NCBI RefSeq assembly: GCF_015352455.1
Contig: NZ_JADKPN010000005.1
Span: forward strand, 124,001 to 188,000
Reading direction: 5' to 3'
DNA from: Nocardioides islandensis
Lineage (GTDB): Bacteria > Actinomycetota > Actinomycetes > Propionibacteriales > Nocardioidaceae
Length of the DNA: 64,000 nucleotides
This document shows positions 37,243 to 51,925 of the stretch, in pieces. The notes under the pieces were generated by a model. The model ran no database searches and was not told the origin of the DNA. It saw only the letters and a program-made list of their open reading frames with translations. Position 1 is the first letter of the stretch. Every line of letters starts with the position of its first letter. Position numbers and translations under genes: made by a program.

Positions 37243-38033
37243 GGCGCCACCCTAGGTGGCCCCCACGACGGCGGCACCGCCGAGCGCGGCACGCTGTCCA
37301 GGGCCAGCGCCTCGGCCCGGTCCGGGGCGTGCCCGCCGAGGTGCGCGGGGTACCAGGGGGCGTGCTCCCCCGGTGCCGGCACGTGGTCCGGCAGCCGTTG
37401 CAGACCCTCCAGGAGGTCGGTCATGGCGTGCCCGAGCCGGACCGTGGCCCCGGTCAGGTCCTCGCCCGGGGCGACGGACAGCGGCGCTCCGAACGTCACG
37501 TCCACCCGCCGGTGCCGGCGCAGGCTCGTCCGCGAGTGCTTGGTCCCGTCCGGCCGCGGCCGCGTCACGGACGCGATCCGTTGCGTGCCCCACAGCGCCA
37601 TCGGCACCAGCGGAGCACCGGTCTCGCGCGCCAGCGCAGCAGGTCCGCGCATCAGCGAGCGCACGGCGTACGCGTGCGAGATGCCGGCCTCCGGGAAGAT
37701 CCCCACCGCCTCGCCCTCTCGCAGCAGACGCCGCGCGGTCAGGTACGCCGCCGCGGGAGCCTCCCGGTCGACCGGCACGTGTCGCATCCCGACCATCGCC
37801 CGCCGTGCCGGCGAGTCCCACACGTCGTGGCGGGTCAGGAACCGCACCCAGCGGTCCCGCTCGTGCGCGGCCAGCCCGATCCAGAGGAAGTCCGGGTACG
37901 ACACGTGCGTGGACGCCAGCACCACCGGCCCCGTTCGAGGCACGTTGTCCAGGCCGGAGTAGTGCAGGCGTACGTCGAGCAGCCGGACCGCCAGCCGGGT
38001 GGCGACGCCCGTCGCCCGGTACCAGCCCTCCAT
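37239..38033 (-). CDS. 1-acyl-sn-glycerol-3-phosphate acyltransferase-like (PlsC family)
   Basis: 264 residues. The HX4D catalytic motif is in LASTHVSYPDFLWIG, followed by RHDVWDSPARRAMVGMRHVPVDR and the substrate loop IFPEAGIS, with VPMALWGTQR as block IV. Membrane-associated phospholipid biosynthesis is the usual role. Start ATG 38033. It sits between menJ and dinB genes in one operon; the C-terminal Pro-rich tail (SAVPPSWGPPRVAP) is unusual. Confidence 0.85.
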   Translation of the reverse strand: MEGWYRATGVATRLAVRLLDVRLHYSGLDNVPRTGPVVLASTHVSYPDFLWIGLAAHERDRWVRFLTRHDVWDSPARRAMVGMRHVPVDREAPAAAYLTARRLLREGEAVGIFPEAGISHAYAVRSLMRGPAALARETGAPLVPMALWGTQRIASVTRPRPDGTKHSRTSLRRHRRVDVTFGAPLSVAPGEDLTGATVRLGHAMTDLLEGLQRLPDHVPAPGEHAPWYPAHLGGHAPDRAEALALDSVPRSAVPPSWGPPRVAP

Positions 38034-38053
38034 GACCCGTGGTTCGGAGCAGC

Positions 38054-39313
38054 TCAGGCGAACGGCGGGCGCGCGTCGCGGGCGATCGACCGACGGCCCG
38101 CCCAGCGCCAGACCCGGGCGGCACGGTCGCGGTCCTCCTCGGTGACCAGGTTGCCCATCCAGCGCAGGGCCAGCGTCATCAGCCAGTCCGACCGCATCCC
38201 GGCCGGGCCGAGCGTCGGCAGCAGCCGCGGGATCGTCACCAGCCCGGCGAGGCGGCGCGCGATGGAGAACGCCTCGCCGTAGTGCTCGCGCAGCAGCGCC
38301 GGCCACACCGCCGACAGGTCACGGTGCGTCGCCATCGTCTCCACGACGAGCCGTCCGGTCTCCAGGCCGTAGTCGATGCCCTCGCCGTTGAGCGGGTTCA
38401 CGCACGCGGCCGCGTCGCCGATCAGTGCCCAGTTCGCGCCTGCGACGCCCGACACCGCGCCCCCCATGGGCAGCAGTGCCGACGTCGGCATCCGCAGCTC
38501 CTGGCCCAGCCCGAAGTCCGCGCGCCGCTGCTCGGCGTAGAACGCCATCAGCGGCTTGATCGCCACGTCCGCGGGTCGCTTGGCGGTGGCCAGCGTGCCG
38601 ACGCCGACGTTCACCTCGCCGTTGCCGAGCGGGAAGATCCAGCCGTACCCCGACAGCACCGCGCCCTGCTCGTCGCGCAGCTCCAGGTGCGAGCTGATCC
38701 ACGGGTCGTCGGACATCGAGGAGTCGGCGTACGAGCGGCCCGCGACGCCGTAGACCGTCTCCCGGTGCCACTCCCGGCCCAGCAGCTTGCCGAGCGGCGA
38801 GCGCACGCCGTCCGCCACGACCAGCCGGTCGCAGGCGACCTCGAACCGCTCGCCCTGCCGCGACCTGTCGCGCGACCCGCGGGCGAACTCGACCGCGGCC
38901 ACCCGCGACCCGTCCATGCGTACGCCGACCGCTCGCGCGCCATCCACCGCCTCGGCGCCCGCCTTGATCGCGGTCGTGCGCAGGTGGTCGTCCAGCTCGG
39001 TACGGGTAACGGCCGAGCCCCAGTCGGGCAGGGCGCCACCCGGCCAAGGCAACAGCAGGGTCTGTCCGAAGCCGTGGGCCCGCAGGCCCTGGTTGACCGT
39101 GTGCGCGCGCAGCCAGTCCTCGAGACCCAGCTTCTGCAGCTCGGCCACCGCCCGCGGGGTGAGCCCGTCGCCGCAGGTCTTGTCGCGCGGGAACACCGCC
39201 GCGTCGGCCAGCAGCACGTCGTGGCCGGCCTGGGCGGCCCACGCCGCGGCCGCCGACCCGGCGGGGCCGGCGCCGACGACCAGCACGTCGGTGCGCAACG
39301 GGGACGAGGTCAC
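38054..39313 (-). CDS. menJ: Menaquinone reductase, geranylgeranyl reductase family
   Basis: 419-residue FAD enzyme that saturates an isoprene unit of the menaquinone side chain (MenJ in mycobacteria). The Rossmann motif is VLVVGAGPAGSAAAAWAAQAG, then DKTCGDGLTPRAV with the conserved Cys-Gly-Asp-Gly, RLVVADGVRSPLG and ALIGDAAACVNPLNGEGIDYGLETG. GTG start. It precedes the lysophosphatidate acyltransferase gene by 20 bases. Confidence 0.85.
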   Translation of the reverse strand: MTSSPLRTDVLVVGAGPAGSAAAAWAAQAGHDVLLADAAVFPRDKTCGDGLTPRAVAELQKLGLEDWLRAHTVNQGLRAHGFGQTLLLPWPGGALPDWGSAVTRTELDDHLRTTAIKAGAEAVDGARAVGVRMDGSRVAAVEFARGSRDRSRQGERFEVACDRLVVADGVRSPLGKLLGREWHRETVYGVAGRSYADSSMSDDPWISSHLELRDEQGAVLSGYGWIFPLGNGEVNVGVGTLATAKRPADVAIKPLMAFYAEQRRADFGLGQELRMPTSALLPMGGAVSGVAGANWALIGDAAACVNPLNGEGIDYGLETGRLVVETMATHRDLSAVWPALLREHYGEAFSIARRLAGLVTIPRLLPTLGPAGMRSDWLMTLALRWMGNLVTEEDRDRAARVWRWAGRRSIARDARPPFA

Positions 39314-39325
39314 CCGCCCAGTGTC

Positions 39326-39826
39326 TCAGCGCCGGTAGGGGCGATGCGAAATGAGGTGCACCTTCACGTTGGCGCAGCCGGTGGTCGGGTGCGGGATGTA
39401 CTGCGAGGCGGTCTCGTCGGGGATGTACACCCGGAAGCCGTCGACGTGACGCGGCCGGCACCTGGCCTTGGGGTACGGCGCGAACGACGTCTCGACGACG
39501 CGGCTGTGCACCCGCTCACCGGGCTGGAGGACGTACAGGCGCACCGTGCCCGCCTCCCGGTCCGCGGCCGCCCCGACCTGGGTGCCGTCCCCGCCGCCGA
39601 CGTACGACAGGCCGCCGTACCCGCCTGTCACGCAGGTGCGGTCGCCGGTGTTGGTCAGCACGATCCGCCCGTAGACGTGGCTCATGGCGGCGTCGCCGCC
39701 GCGGTAGGACGCCGTCAGGTCGGCGTTCGTGCACTCCGGGATCGACGCCCCGGAGGCGGGAATCGGCATCCCGAGTGCGCCGATGACGAGGCTCGCCGAG
39801 ATCGCGGCGAGGGTACGGGTCTTCAC
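39326..39826 (-). CDS. Secreted DUF4232-like protein
   Basis: 166 residues from GTG 39826. The signal peptide is MKTRTLAAISASLVIGALGMPIPASGA. The mature part begins with IPECTNADLTASYRGGDAAMSHVYGRIVLTNTGDRTCVTGGYGGLSYVG, the DUF4232 pattern of an exported immunoglobulin-like beta-sandwich with conserved Cys pairs. It ends 12 bases before menJ and may be co-transcribed with it. Function unknown. Confidence 0.8.
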   Translation of the reverse strand: MKTRTLAAISASLVIGALGMPIPASGASIPECTNADLTASYRGGDAAMSHVYGRIVLTNTGDRTCVTGGYGGLSYVGGGDGTQVGAAADREAGTVRLYVLQPGERVHSRVVETSFAPYPKARCRPRHVDGFRVYIPDETASQYIPHPTTGCANVKVHLISHRPYRR

Positions 39827-39873
39827 GTCACTGGGACGCGAAGTCCCCGCCGTTGGTTGTCGGCGCCGGTCGT

Positions 39874-40707
39874 TCAGACCCGGATGGCAGCCGGGATGCC
39901 GTCGGAGAAGACCTCGGGCGGATCCGGGAGCGACACGGCCTCCCCGACGGCCACCCGCCGGGCGGACCACGCGACGACACAGGCGTCGAGCAGGTCGTCG
40001 ACGGCGTACCCCGGACCGCGGACGACGGCCGGCAGCGACATCCCGGTCGACTCCAGCGCCGAGACCCGGGCCGCCCGTCCCGCGGCGGTCTTCTTCGACG
40101 CGACGACGCACGACGGGTCGATCGCGGCGAAGGACACCTCCGGGTGGACCTCGGCCACCGTCACGCCGGGCACCGACCTCACCCAGGCGTCCACCTCCAG
40201 GATCTTGCGGGTCAGCCCGAACCCCTGGTGGCTCAGCCCGCGCCCGCACGCCTGCTTGTTGAGCGCGTTCGCCTCCGCCCACGTCGGCGCTTCGCAGGCC
40301 ACGCGCATCGGAGTCGGGAACACCGAGGACTTGCGCCCCGGCCGCAGCCGCCGGCGCGCCAGCGCCTCCGCGGCTCGCTGGTCGCCCGAGTCCGGCAGCC
40401 CCATCGGCATGTCGATGCCGACCACCACGCACCCCTCGACCCGTGCCACGACCTCGGCGATCGTCGTCGCGACCACCACGGACACGGCGTCGTCGACCAG
40501 CCACGCGCCGATCCAGCCACCCGGGCAGCCGTCGACCCCCAGGACGCGAACCGTGCTGGTCGAGCCGGTCTCCATGGTGGCCGACCCGGCGTTCATGGTG
40601 GTCGAGCCGGCGTTCATGGTGGTCGAGCCGGCGTTCATGGTGGTCGAGCCGGCCGAGCCGCTGGGCGAGGCCGTGTCGAGACCCGGTGAGGGCAAAGGCT
40701 GCTTCAT
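39874..40707 (-). CDS. DUF429 family protein with repetitive N-terminal extension
   Basis: 277 residues. The core begins VRVLGVDGCPGGWIGAWLVDD and has MPMGLPDSGDQRAAEALARRRLRPGRKSSVFPTP, the DUF429 RNase H-like fold signature. The first 49 residues are abnormal: they contain three exact AGSTTMN heptads plus one variant, encoded by 21-bp repeats, each with an in-frame ATG (40575, 40596, 40617, 40638). Relatives start close to VLGVDG, so the true start may be ATG 40575 (233 aa). The upstream ATG 40707 lies inside the palindromic repeat region. Confidence 0.75.
   Translation of the reverse strand: MKQPLPSPGLDTASPSGSAGSTTMNAGSTTMNAGSTTMNAGSATMETGSTSTVRVLGVDGCPGGWIGAWLVDDAVSVVVATTIAEVVARVEGCVVVGIDMPMGLPDSGDQRAAEALARRRLRPGRKSSVFPTPMRVACEAPTWAEANALNKQACGRGLSHQGFGLTRKILEVDAWVRSVPGVTVAEVHPEVSFAAIDPSCVVASKKTAAGRAARVSALESTGMSLPAVVRGPGYAVDDLLDACVVAWSARRVAVGEAVSLPDPPEVFSDGIPAAIRV
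40565..40648. repeat. 21-bp tandem repeat (four units)
   Basis: Three identical units (40586-40606, 40607-40627, 40628-40648) and one variant (40565-40585). Each contains CATGGTGGTCGAG, matching the TGGTCGAG box of the dispersed palindromic family. It is in frame with the DUF429 gene (seven residues per unit), so copy-number change would not break the frame. Confidence 0.85.
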
Positions 40708-40724
40708 CGCTCACCGGGTCTCGA
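40676..40724. repeat. 15-bp perfect inverted repeat downstream of rpoC
   Basis: TCGAGACCCGGTGAG (40676-40690) is an exact inverted match to 40710-40724, with a 19-base loop that contains the most upstream ATG of the DUF429 frame. Same TCTCGA-type family as elsewhere in the window. Confidence 0.8.
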
Positions 40725-40732
40725 GACGCGTC

Positions 40733-40760
40733 GCGCCCCCCGAGCAAGCTCGGGGGGCGC
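40733..40760 (-). terminator. Hairpin terminator after rpoC
   Basis: GCGCCCCCCGAGC (40733-40745) pairs perfectly with GCTCGGGGGGCGC (40748-40760): 13 complementary bases around a two-base centre (at least 11 bp sterically). It is 58 bases downstream of the rpoC stop. No T-tract. Confidence 0.65.
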
Positions 40761-40817
40761 CGACGCTCCTCGACCTAGTCACCTTTCCTCTGCCTCACAG
40801 GCTCGGCAGAGGGGTGC

Positions 40818-44708
<3,891 letters not shown>

Positions 44709-44764
44709 GATGGCTGCTTGTCCTTCGTTAGTTCTGGATGGTGAGGCTGTGGACTGGTGAGGGT

Positions 44765-44854
44765 GGTTCCGAGGCTCGGGCCTGGCGGCCCCCACACCTC
44801 GACCACCGATCGGTGGTCGAGGCGTGAGGAGCGCTAGCGACGAGCCTCGAAACC
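44765..44854. repeat. Composite palindrome in the rpoB-rpoC spacer
   Basis: GGTTCCGAGGCTCG (44765-44778) inversely matches CGAGCCTCGAAACC (44841-44854) at 13 of 14 positions, and a perfect 26-base palindrome fills 44797-44822 (half-site CCTCGACCACCGA). It is two facing copies of the dispersed unit. In the rpoBC mRNA it could form a stable stem between the two cistrons. Confidence 0.85.
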
Positions 44855-44862
44855 ACGCATCA

Positions 44863-48354
<3,492 letters not shown>

Positions 48355-48453
48355 CAGGTGTCCTTCGACGTGTCCTGGGGTGAATGGCGCCTCCCACCAC
48401 ACCATCGGCCACCGGGCAGGCGGATGGGCATCTGAGGGCAGACGCGAGGGGCC

Positions 48454-48482
48454 ACGATAGCCGATACATGCGCGCACCACAA
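48454..48482 (-). promoter_or_regulatory. Candidate rpoB promoter
   Basis: Minus strand: TTGTGG (48477-48482) and TATCGT (48454-48459) with a 17-base spacer, about 95 bases before the rpoB start. Spacing is ideal for sigma-70-type recognition. rpoBC would thus have its own promoter apart from rplJL. Confidence 0.55.
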
Positions 48483-48584
48483 GTGGGCAGACAAGCCGTG
48501 CGCATGTCGCTGCCGACGATGATGACCCGAAGGGCACCCCAGGTCAAGCACATCCGCGAAACCTGGGGAAGCGGGTCGGACAGC

Positions 48585-49085
48585 TCAGGACGGGCTGGGG
48601 GCCGTGCCGTCGCGCTCGTGGGCGGCGTCCGGACCGCCGCCGTCACCCTCGGCGGGCTCGCGCTCCTTACGGCGCAGCAGCAGCGAGGCGGCCGCCAGCA
48701 CGCCGATCGTGGCGGTGAGGACGCCGATCAGCCAGAGGGTGTCCTCGATGTGATCGGTGCCCACGTAGTCGGGGGCCTTGACCGAGAGGACCACGATCTC
48801 CTTGATGGAGGCGATGATCCCGACCACCAAGAACGGCTCGGCCACCAGCTCGCGCTCGGCGAGCGTCGTCCGCACGGCGTACAGCAGCTCCACGACGATG
48901 AAGACGAGCAGGAGCAGGTCCAGGACCTCCGCGGCCACCGACACGGTTCCGTCGTCGCTGAGGGCGCCGAACTTCCACACCGTCGCGCCCAGGACGACCG
49001 CGGCCACGACCAGCAGCACGACGGCCACCGCCAGGTAGACGACGTTCTCGGCCTTCTCGATGATCTCCTCGGCCCACTCACGCAT
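48585..49085 (-). CDS. PsiE-like phosphate-starvation-inducible membrane protein
   Basis: 166 residues with four TM helices: VVYLAVAVVLLVVAAVVLGATVW, AAEVLDLLLLVFIVVELLYAV, FLVVGIIASIKEIVVLSV and TLWLIGVLTATIGVLAAASLLLRR. The 'VELLYAVRTTLAERELVAEPFLVVGIIASIKEIVV' segment is characteristic of PsiE/DUF1622-like proteins. The C-terminal tail is acidic and Gly-rich. ATG 49085 is chosen for AGGA 9 bases upstream; 49094 is an alternative. Lies between the mce operon and rpoB. Function poorly known. Confidence 0.75.
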   Translation of the reverse strand: MREWAEEIIEKAENVVYLAVAVVLLVVAAVVLGATVWKFGALSDDGTVSVAAEVLDLLLLVFIVVELLYAVRTTLAERELVAEPFLVVGIIASIKEIVVLSVKAPDYVGTDHIEDTLWLIGVLTATIGVLAAASLLLRRKEREPAEGDGGGPDAAHERDGTAPSPS

Positions 49086-49203
49086 GGCCGTCATCCTGGC
49101 CTGGCCCGGACTCCGGTGGCTACGCCCGCACAGGGGTGCCGACGGCGTGCTTGACGGACAAACCTCTGTCGCTGGACGGGCGAAGTTCCGGCCATCCAGC
49201 GCA

Positions 49204-49229
49204 GGTTTCACCGGCCGGCCGGTGAAACC
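49204..49229 (-). terminator. 26-base perfect palindrome after the mce operon
   Basis: 49204-49216 and 49217-49229 are exact inverted halves (half-site GGTTTCACCGGCC), 6 bases beyond the last mce-operon stop codon. As RNA it folds to a GC-rich hairpin. Likely operon terminator, lacking a T-tract. Confidence 0.65.
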
Positions 49230-49235
49230 AGCAGG

Positions 49236-50021
49236 TCAGCCCGCGGCCGGGGACGTCACGAGGTTGTCGACCAGCCAGGAGTCGCCGACCTTCTGCATGG
49301 TCACGGTGACCTGGTCCTTGTAGACGACGGGGTTCTTGACCTGCTTGTTGGTCGTCGGGCGGTTCACGAAGAGCAGCACCGAGACCCGGTCGTCGCCGGA
49401 GCGGACGACGGCGGACGCGACCACCTGCGCGGTGACGACCGTGCCGGTGCGGCCGGCGTTCTCCTCCAGGACGGTGAAGAGCTTGTCGTACTCCTTGCGG
49501 TAGTCCGCGGTCAGGTACGCATCGGCGGCCTGCTGCGAACCGGCCATGTCCGTCGCGTCGTAGGACAGCACCGGCACGATGGCCCGCTCGGCCGCGGCCT
49601 GGGCCTGGCGCGTCGCGTCGGCGACGGTCGCCTCCGACGTGCCACCCGCGTAGATCGCGGCGCACGCCCCCACCACGAGCGCCGCGACGACGGCGACAGC
49701 CACCAGGAGCCACCCGGCGGGCACCCAGCCCGTACGGCGCGTGGTGGCGGCCGGCGTGGACGCCGGGGTCTCCTCGTCCGTTTCGGCGTCGGCGTCGGCA
49801 TCGGTCTCGGGCTCGGCGACCGCCAGCTCGGCGTCGTAGGCCCGGCGGGCCTTCCGGTCGAGCAGCACCTCGGCCGCCTGGTTGAGCACCCGGAAGCGGC
49901 GGTCGGAGGGGTCGAGGTCGGCGATGGCAGACTTCCAGGCGGTCCGGATCTCGGCCTCGGAGGCCTCGGGAGCGACGTCGAGGACGTCGTACCAGCTCGG
50001 GGTGGTCACCGTGGTGCTCAC
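49236..50021 (-). CDS. Mce-associated membrane protein with N-terminal J-like domain
   Basis: 261 residues. N-terminal J-like domain (residues about 8-66): WYDVLDVAPEASEAEIRTAWKSAIADLDPSDRRFRVLNQAAEVLLDRKARRAYDAEL, but the HPD tripeptide that stimulates DnaK is replaced (LDPSD). An acidic Asp/Ala linker precedes one TM (GWLLVAVAVVAALVVGACAAIYA), then an extracellular Mce-associated domain (QAQAAAERAIVPVLSYDATDM...). It overlaps the upstream Mce-associated gene by 4 bases. Confidence 0.8.
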   Translation of the reverse strand: MSTTVTTPSWYDVLDVAPEASEAEIRTAWKSAIADLDPSDRRFRVLNQAAEVLLDRKARRAYDAELAVAEPETDADADAETDEETPASTPAATTRRTGWVPAGWLLVAVAVVAALVVGACAAIYAGGTSEATVADATRQAQAAAERAIVPVLSYDATDMAGSQQAADAYLTADYRKEYDKLFTVLEENAGRTGTVVTAQVVASAVVRSGDDRVSVLLFVNRPTTNKQVKNPVVYKDQVTVTMQKVGDSWLVDNLVTSPAAG

Positions 50022-50605
50022 TGGCCATCACCCCCCGTCACGGGCGAGAAGTCGTCGACGAGCCACTTCCCCTTGACCTTCACGAGGTCGACCTCGATGC
50101 GGAACGGCGAGGGGTCGCGCTGGCCGGCCTTCGGGTAGCTGTCGGTGAAGGACCCGGCGACCAGCGCGGTGGCCGAGTCCTCGTCGATGGTGGAGACGCC
50201 GGTGGCGAAGACCTGCGCCTGGCGCGAGATCTTGGCCTGCGCGACCAGCTGCTCGGCGGTGGCCGCCTCCTTCTCGAACGACACGGCGAACTTCGGGGTG
50301 ATGACCTCCTCGACCCGCTGGCGGTACTCCGGCATGCCGCCCTTCTCGTCCAGGAGGTCCGGCCCGTAGGTGCCCATCCGCAGCATGAACTGCTCGGTCT
50401 GGGCCATCACGGCCTCACGCTCGCGCTGGACGTCGCCCTGGCCTCCGCCCACGGCACCGACCCCGCGACCGGCGACGAGCCAGGCCAGCGCGACTGCGCC
50501 GACGACGACGATGGCCACGAGCGCGGCGAAGAGGCCACGGCGGAACCGCGGCGACTGGACGGGTGCGTCCGTCGTGCGCTCTCGCTCCCTCAGCAGGACT
50601 GTCAT
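50018..50605 (-). CDS. Mce-associated membrane protein
   Basis: 195 residues, ATG 50605 after GGGAG. One TM (GLFAALVAIVVVGAVALAWLV), then an extracytoplasmic NTF2-like Mce-associated domain: QREREAVMAQTEQFMLRMGTYGPDLLD, ITPKFAVSFEKEAATAEQLVAQAKISRQAQVFATGVSTIDEDSATALVAGSF and WLVDDFSPVTG. Such Mam proteins stabilise Mce transport complexes in mycobacteria. Start about 30 bases after the mceF-like stop. Confidence 0.85.
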   Translation of the reverse strand: MTVLLRERERTTDAPVQSPRFRRGLFAALVAIVVVGAVALAWLVAGRGVGAVGGGQGDVQREREAVMAQTEQFMLRMGTYGPDLLDEKGGMPEYRQRVEEVITPKFAVSFEKEAATAEQLVAQAKISRQAQVFATGVSTIDEDSATALVAGSFTDSYPKAGQRDPSPFRIEVDLVKVKGKWLVDDFSPVTGGDGQ

Positions 50606-50638
50606 GGGGTCTCCCTCTCCCAAACAATCAGTTCGTCT

Positions 50639-51925
50639 TCAGTTGCTCTGCAGCAGCGGCTGCAGGAACAGCCACTTCCACGAATCCCCTCCCAGGGTTC
50701 GAGGGGCCAACGAGCCAGGCGAGGAAAGGTCACGCGGCACGCGGTCGCCCCAGCGCAGGTGGCCGGTGGAGGGGTCGTACGACGCGACCACTGGTGCGCG
50801 ATAGGCGGCTGGTGCGCGTGGGGCGTTCTGGGCGCCGCGGGGGTTCGACTTGGAGGGCGGCTCGGCACAGTGGGCGTTGGTGTTCATCGGCCGGTTGGAG
50901 CCGTCCTGCGGCGGCCGCCGGTCCGTCGACTCGTAGCCGGCGTGGCACACCTCCGGGTTGGAGGTCAGGATCATGCCGAAGTGGGCGTCGTACAGCCCGG
51001 TGCCCGGGGACCGCGAGACCACGGTGAAGCCGCCTTCGACGATGTAGGGGTAGAGCACCAGGATCTGCTCGACCCCGTCGAGGTGCTGGACCACGACCTC
51101 GCCGGTCGTGACCAGCTCGTTGACCAGCTCGGCCAGGTCGACCTTGTTCTCGTCCAGGAAGCTCTTCAGCTCGTTCGCCGTGGCGGACCCGTTGTCGATG
51201 ACGGCCCGCAGGTCCTTGTCGGAGCCGGCCAGCGAGCCGGTGAACAGCTTCAGCTTCCGGGCGAAGGTGCGGATCGCGCCGGCCGAGGCGACCTGGCCCT
51301 TGAGGACGGTGTTGCCGTCCTTGATGAGGGCGGTGGTGGTGTCGAAGTTGGCGTTGGCGGCGTCGATGAACGACGTGCCGCTGTCGATGATCCGCTGGAG
51401 GTCCTCGCCGGTGCCGCCGAACGCCGCGCCGAGCTCGCCGACCGTCGTGCGCAGGGCGTCCTGGTCGACCGACTCGACGGTCGTCGAGATGTCGCCGAGC
51501 AGCTTCTGGGTCGGGATCGGGGTCCGGGTGTCGTCCTGGGCGATCTCGGAGCGGTCGCGCAGGAAGGGCTTGCCGTCGGCCTGCGGCTGGAGCTCGACGT
51601 ACTGCTCCCCCACCGCCGACCGGTTGCCCACCACGGCGAGGGTGTCGGCCGGGATGTCGTCGAACTTGTTGTCGATGTCGAGGTACACGTCGACGCCGGC
51701 GTCGGTGAGCTTCAGCTTCTCGACCTGGCCGACGCGCACGCCGCGGTAGCTGACCTCGCCGCCGGCGAAGATGCCGCCGGAGTCGGCGAAGTGGGCGACG
51801 ACCGTGTACGACGTGTCCATCACCAGGCGGTCCAGCCGGGCGTACCGGGCGCCGACGAAGCTGACGCCCACCAGCGTGATGAGCAGGAACACGACCAGCT
51901 GGATCCGGGTGCGCTGGGTGATCAT
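50639..51925 (-). CDS. MCE-family protein, MceF-like
   Basis: 428 residues: N-terminal TM (RIQLVVFLLITLVGVSFVGARYARL), MCE domain (residues about 38-120: YTVVAHFADSGGIFAGGEVSYRGVRVGQVEKLKL), long coiled-coil helix (about 150-330), and a Pro/Arg-rich end with DGSNRPMNTNAHCAEPPSK. The order in the operon (sixth MCE protein) and the 'VCHAGYESTDRRPP' segment match MceF. It contributes to the hexameric periplasmic tunnel. Start overlaps the previous stop (ATGA). Confidence 0.88.
   Translation of the reverse strand: MITQRTRIQLVVFLLITLVGVSFVGARYARLDRLVMDTSYTVVAHFADSGGIFAGGEVSYRGVRVGQVEKLKLTDAGVDVYLDIDNKFDDIPADTLAVVGNRSAVGEQYVELQPQADGKPFLRDRSEIAQDDTRTPIPTQKLLGDISTTVESVDQDALRTTVGELGAAFGGTGEDLQRIIDSGTSFIDAANANFDTTTALIKDGNTVLKGQVASAGAIRTFARKLKLFTGSLAGSDKDLRAVIDNGSATANELKSFLDENKVDLAELVNELVTTGEVVVQHLDGVEQILVLYPYIVEGGFTVVSRSPGTGLYDAHFGMILTSNPEVCHAGYESTDRRPPQDGSNRPMNTNAHCAEPPSKSNPRGAQNAPRAPAAYRAPVVASYDPSTGHLRWGDRVPRDLSSPGSLAPRTLGGDSWKWLFLQPLLQSN

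Noticed and set aside
40565..40648. CRISPR-like array of 21-bp repeats
   Set aside because: The units are contiguous without spacers, and in frame with a coding sequence. No cas genes are nearby.
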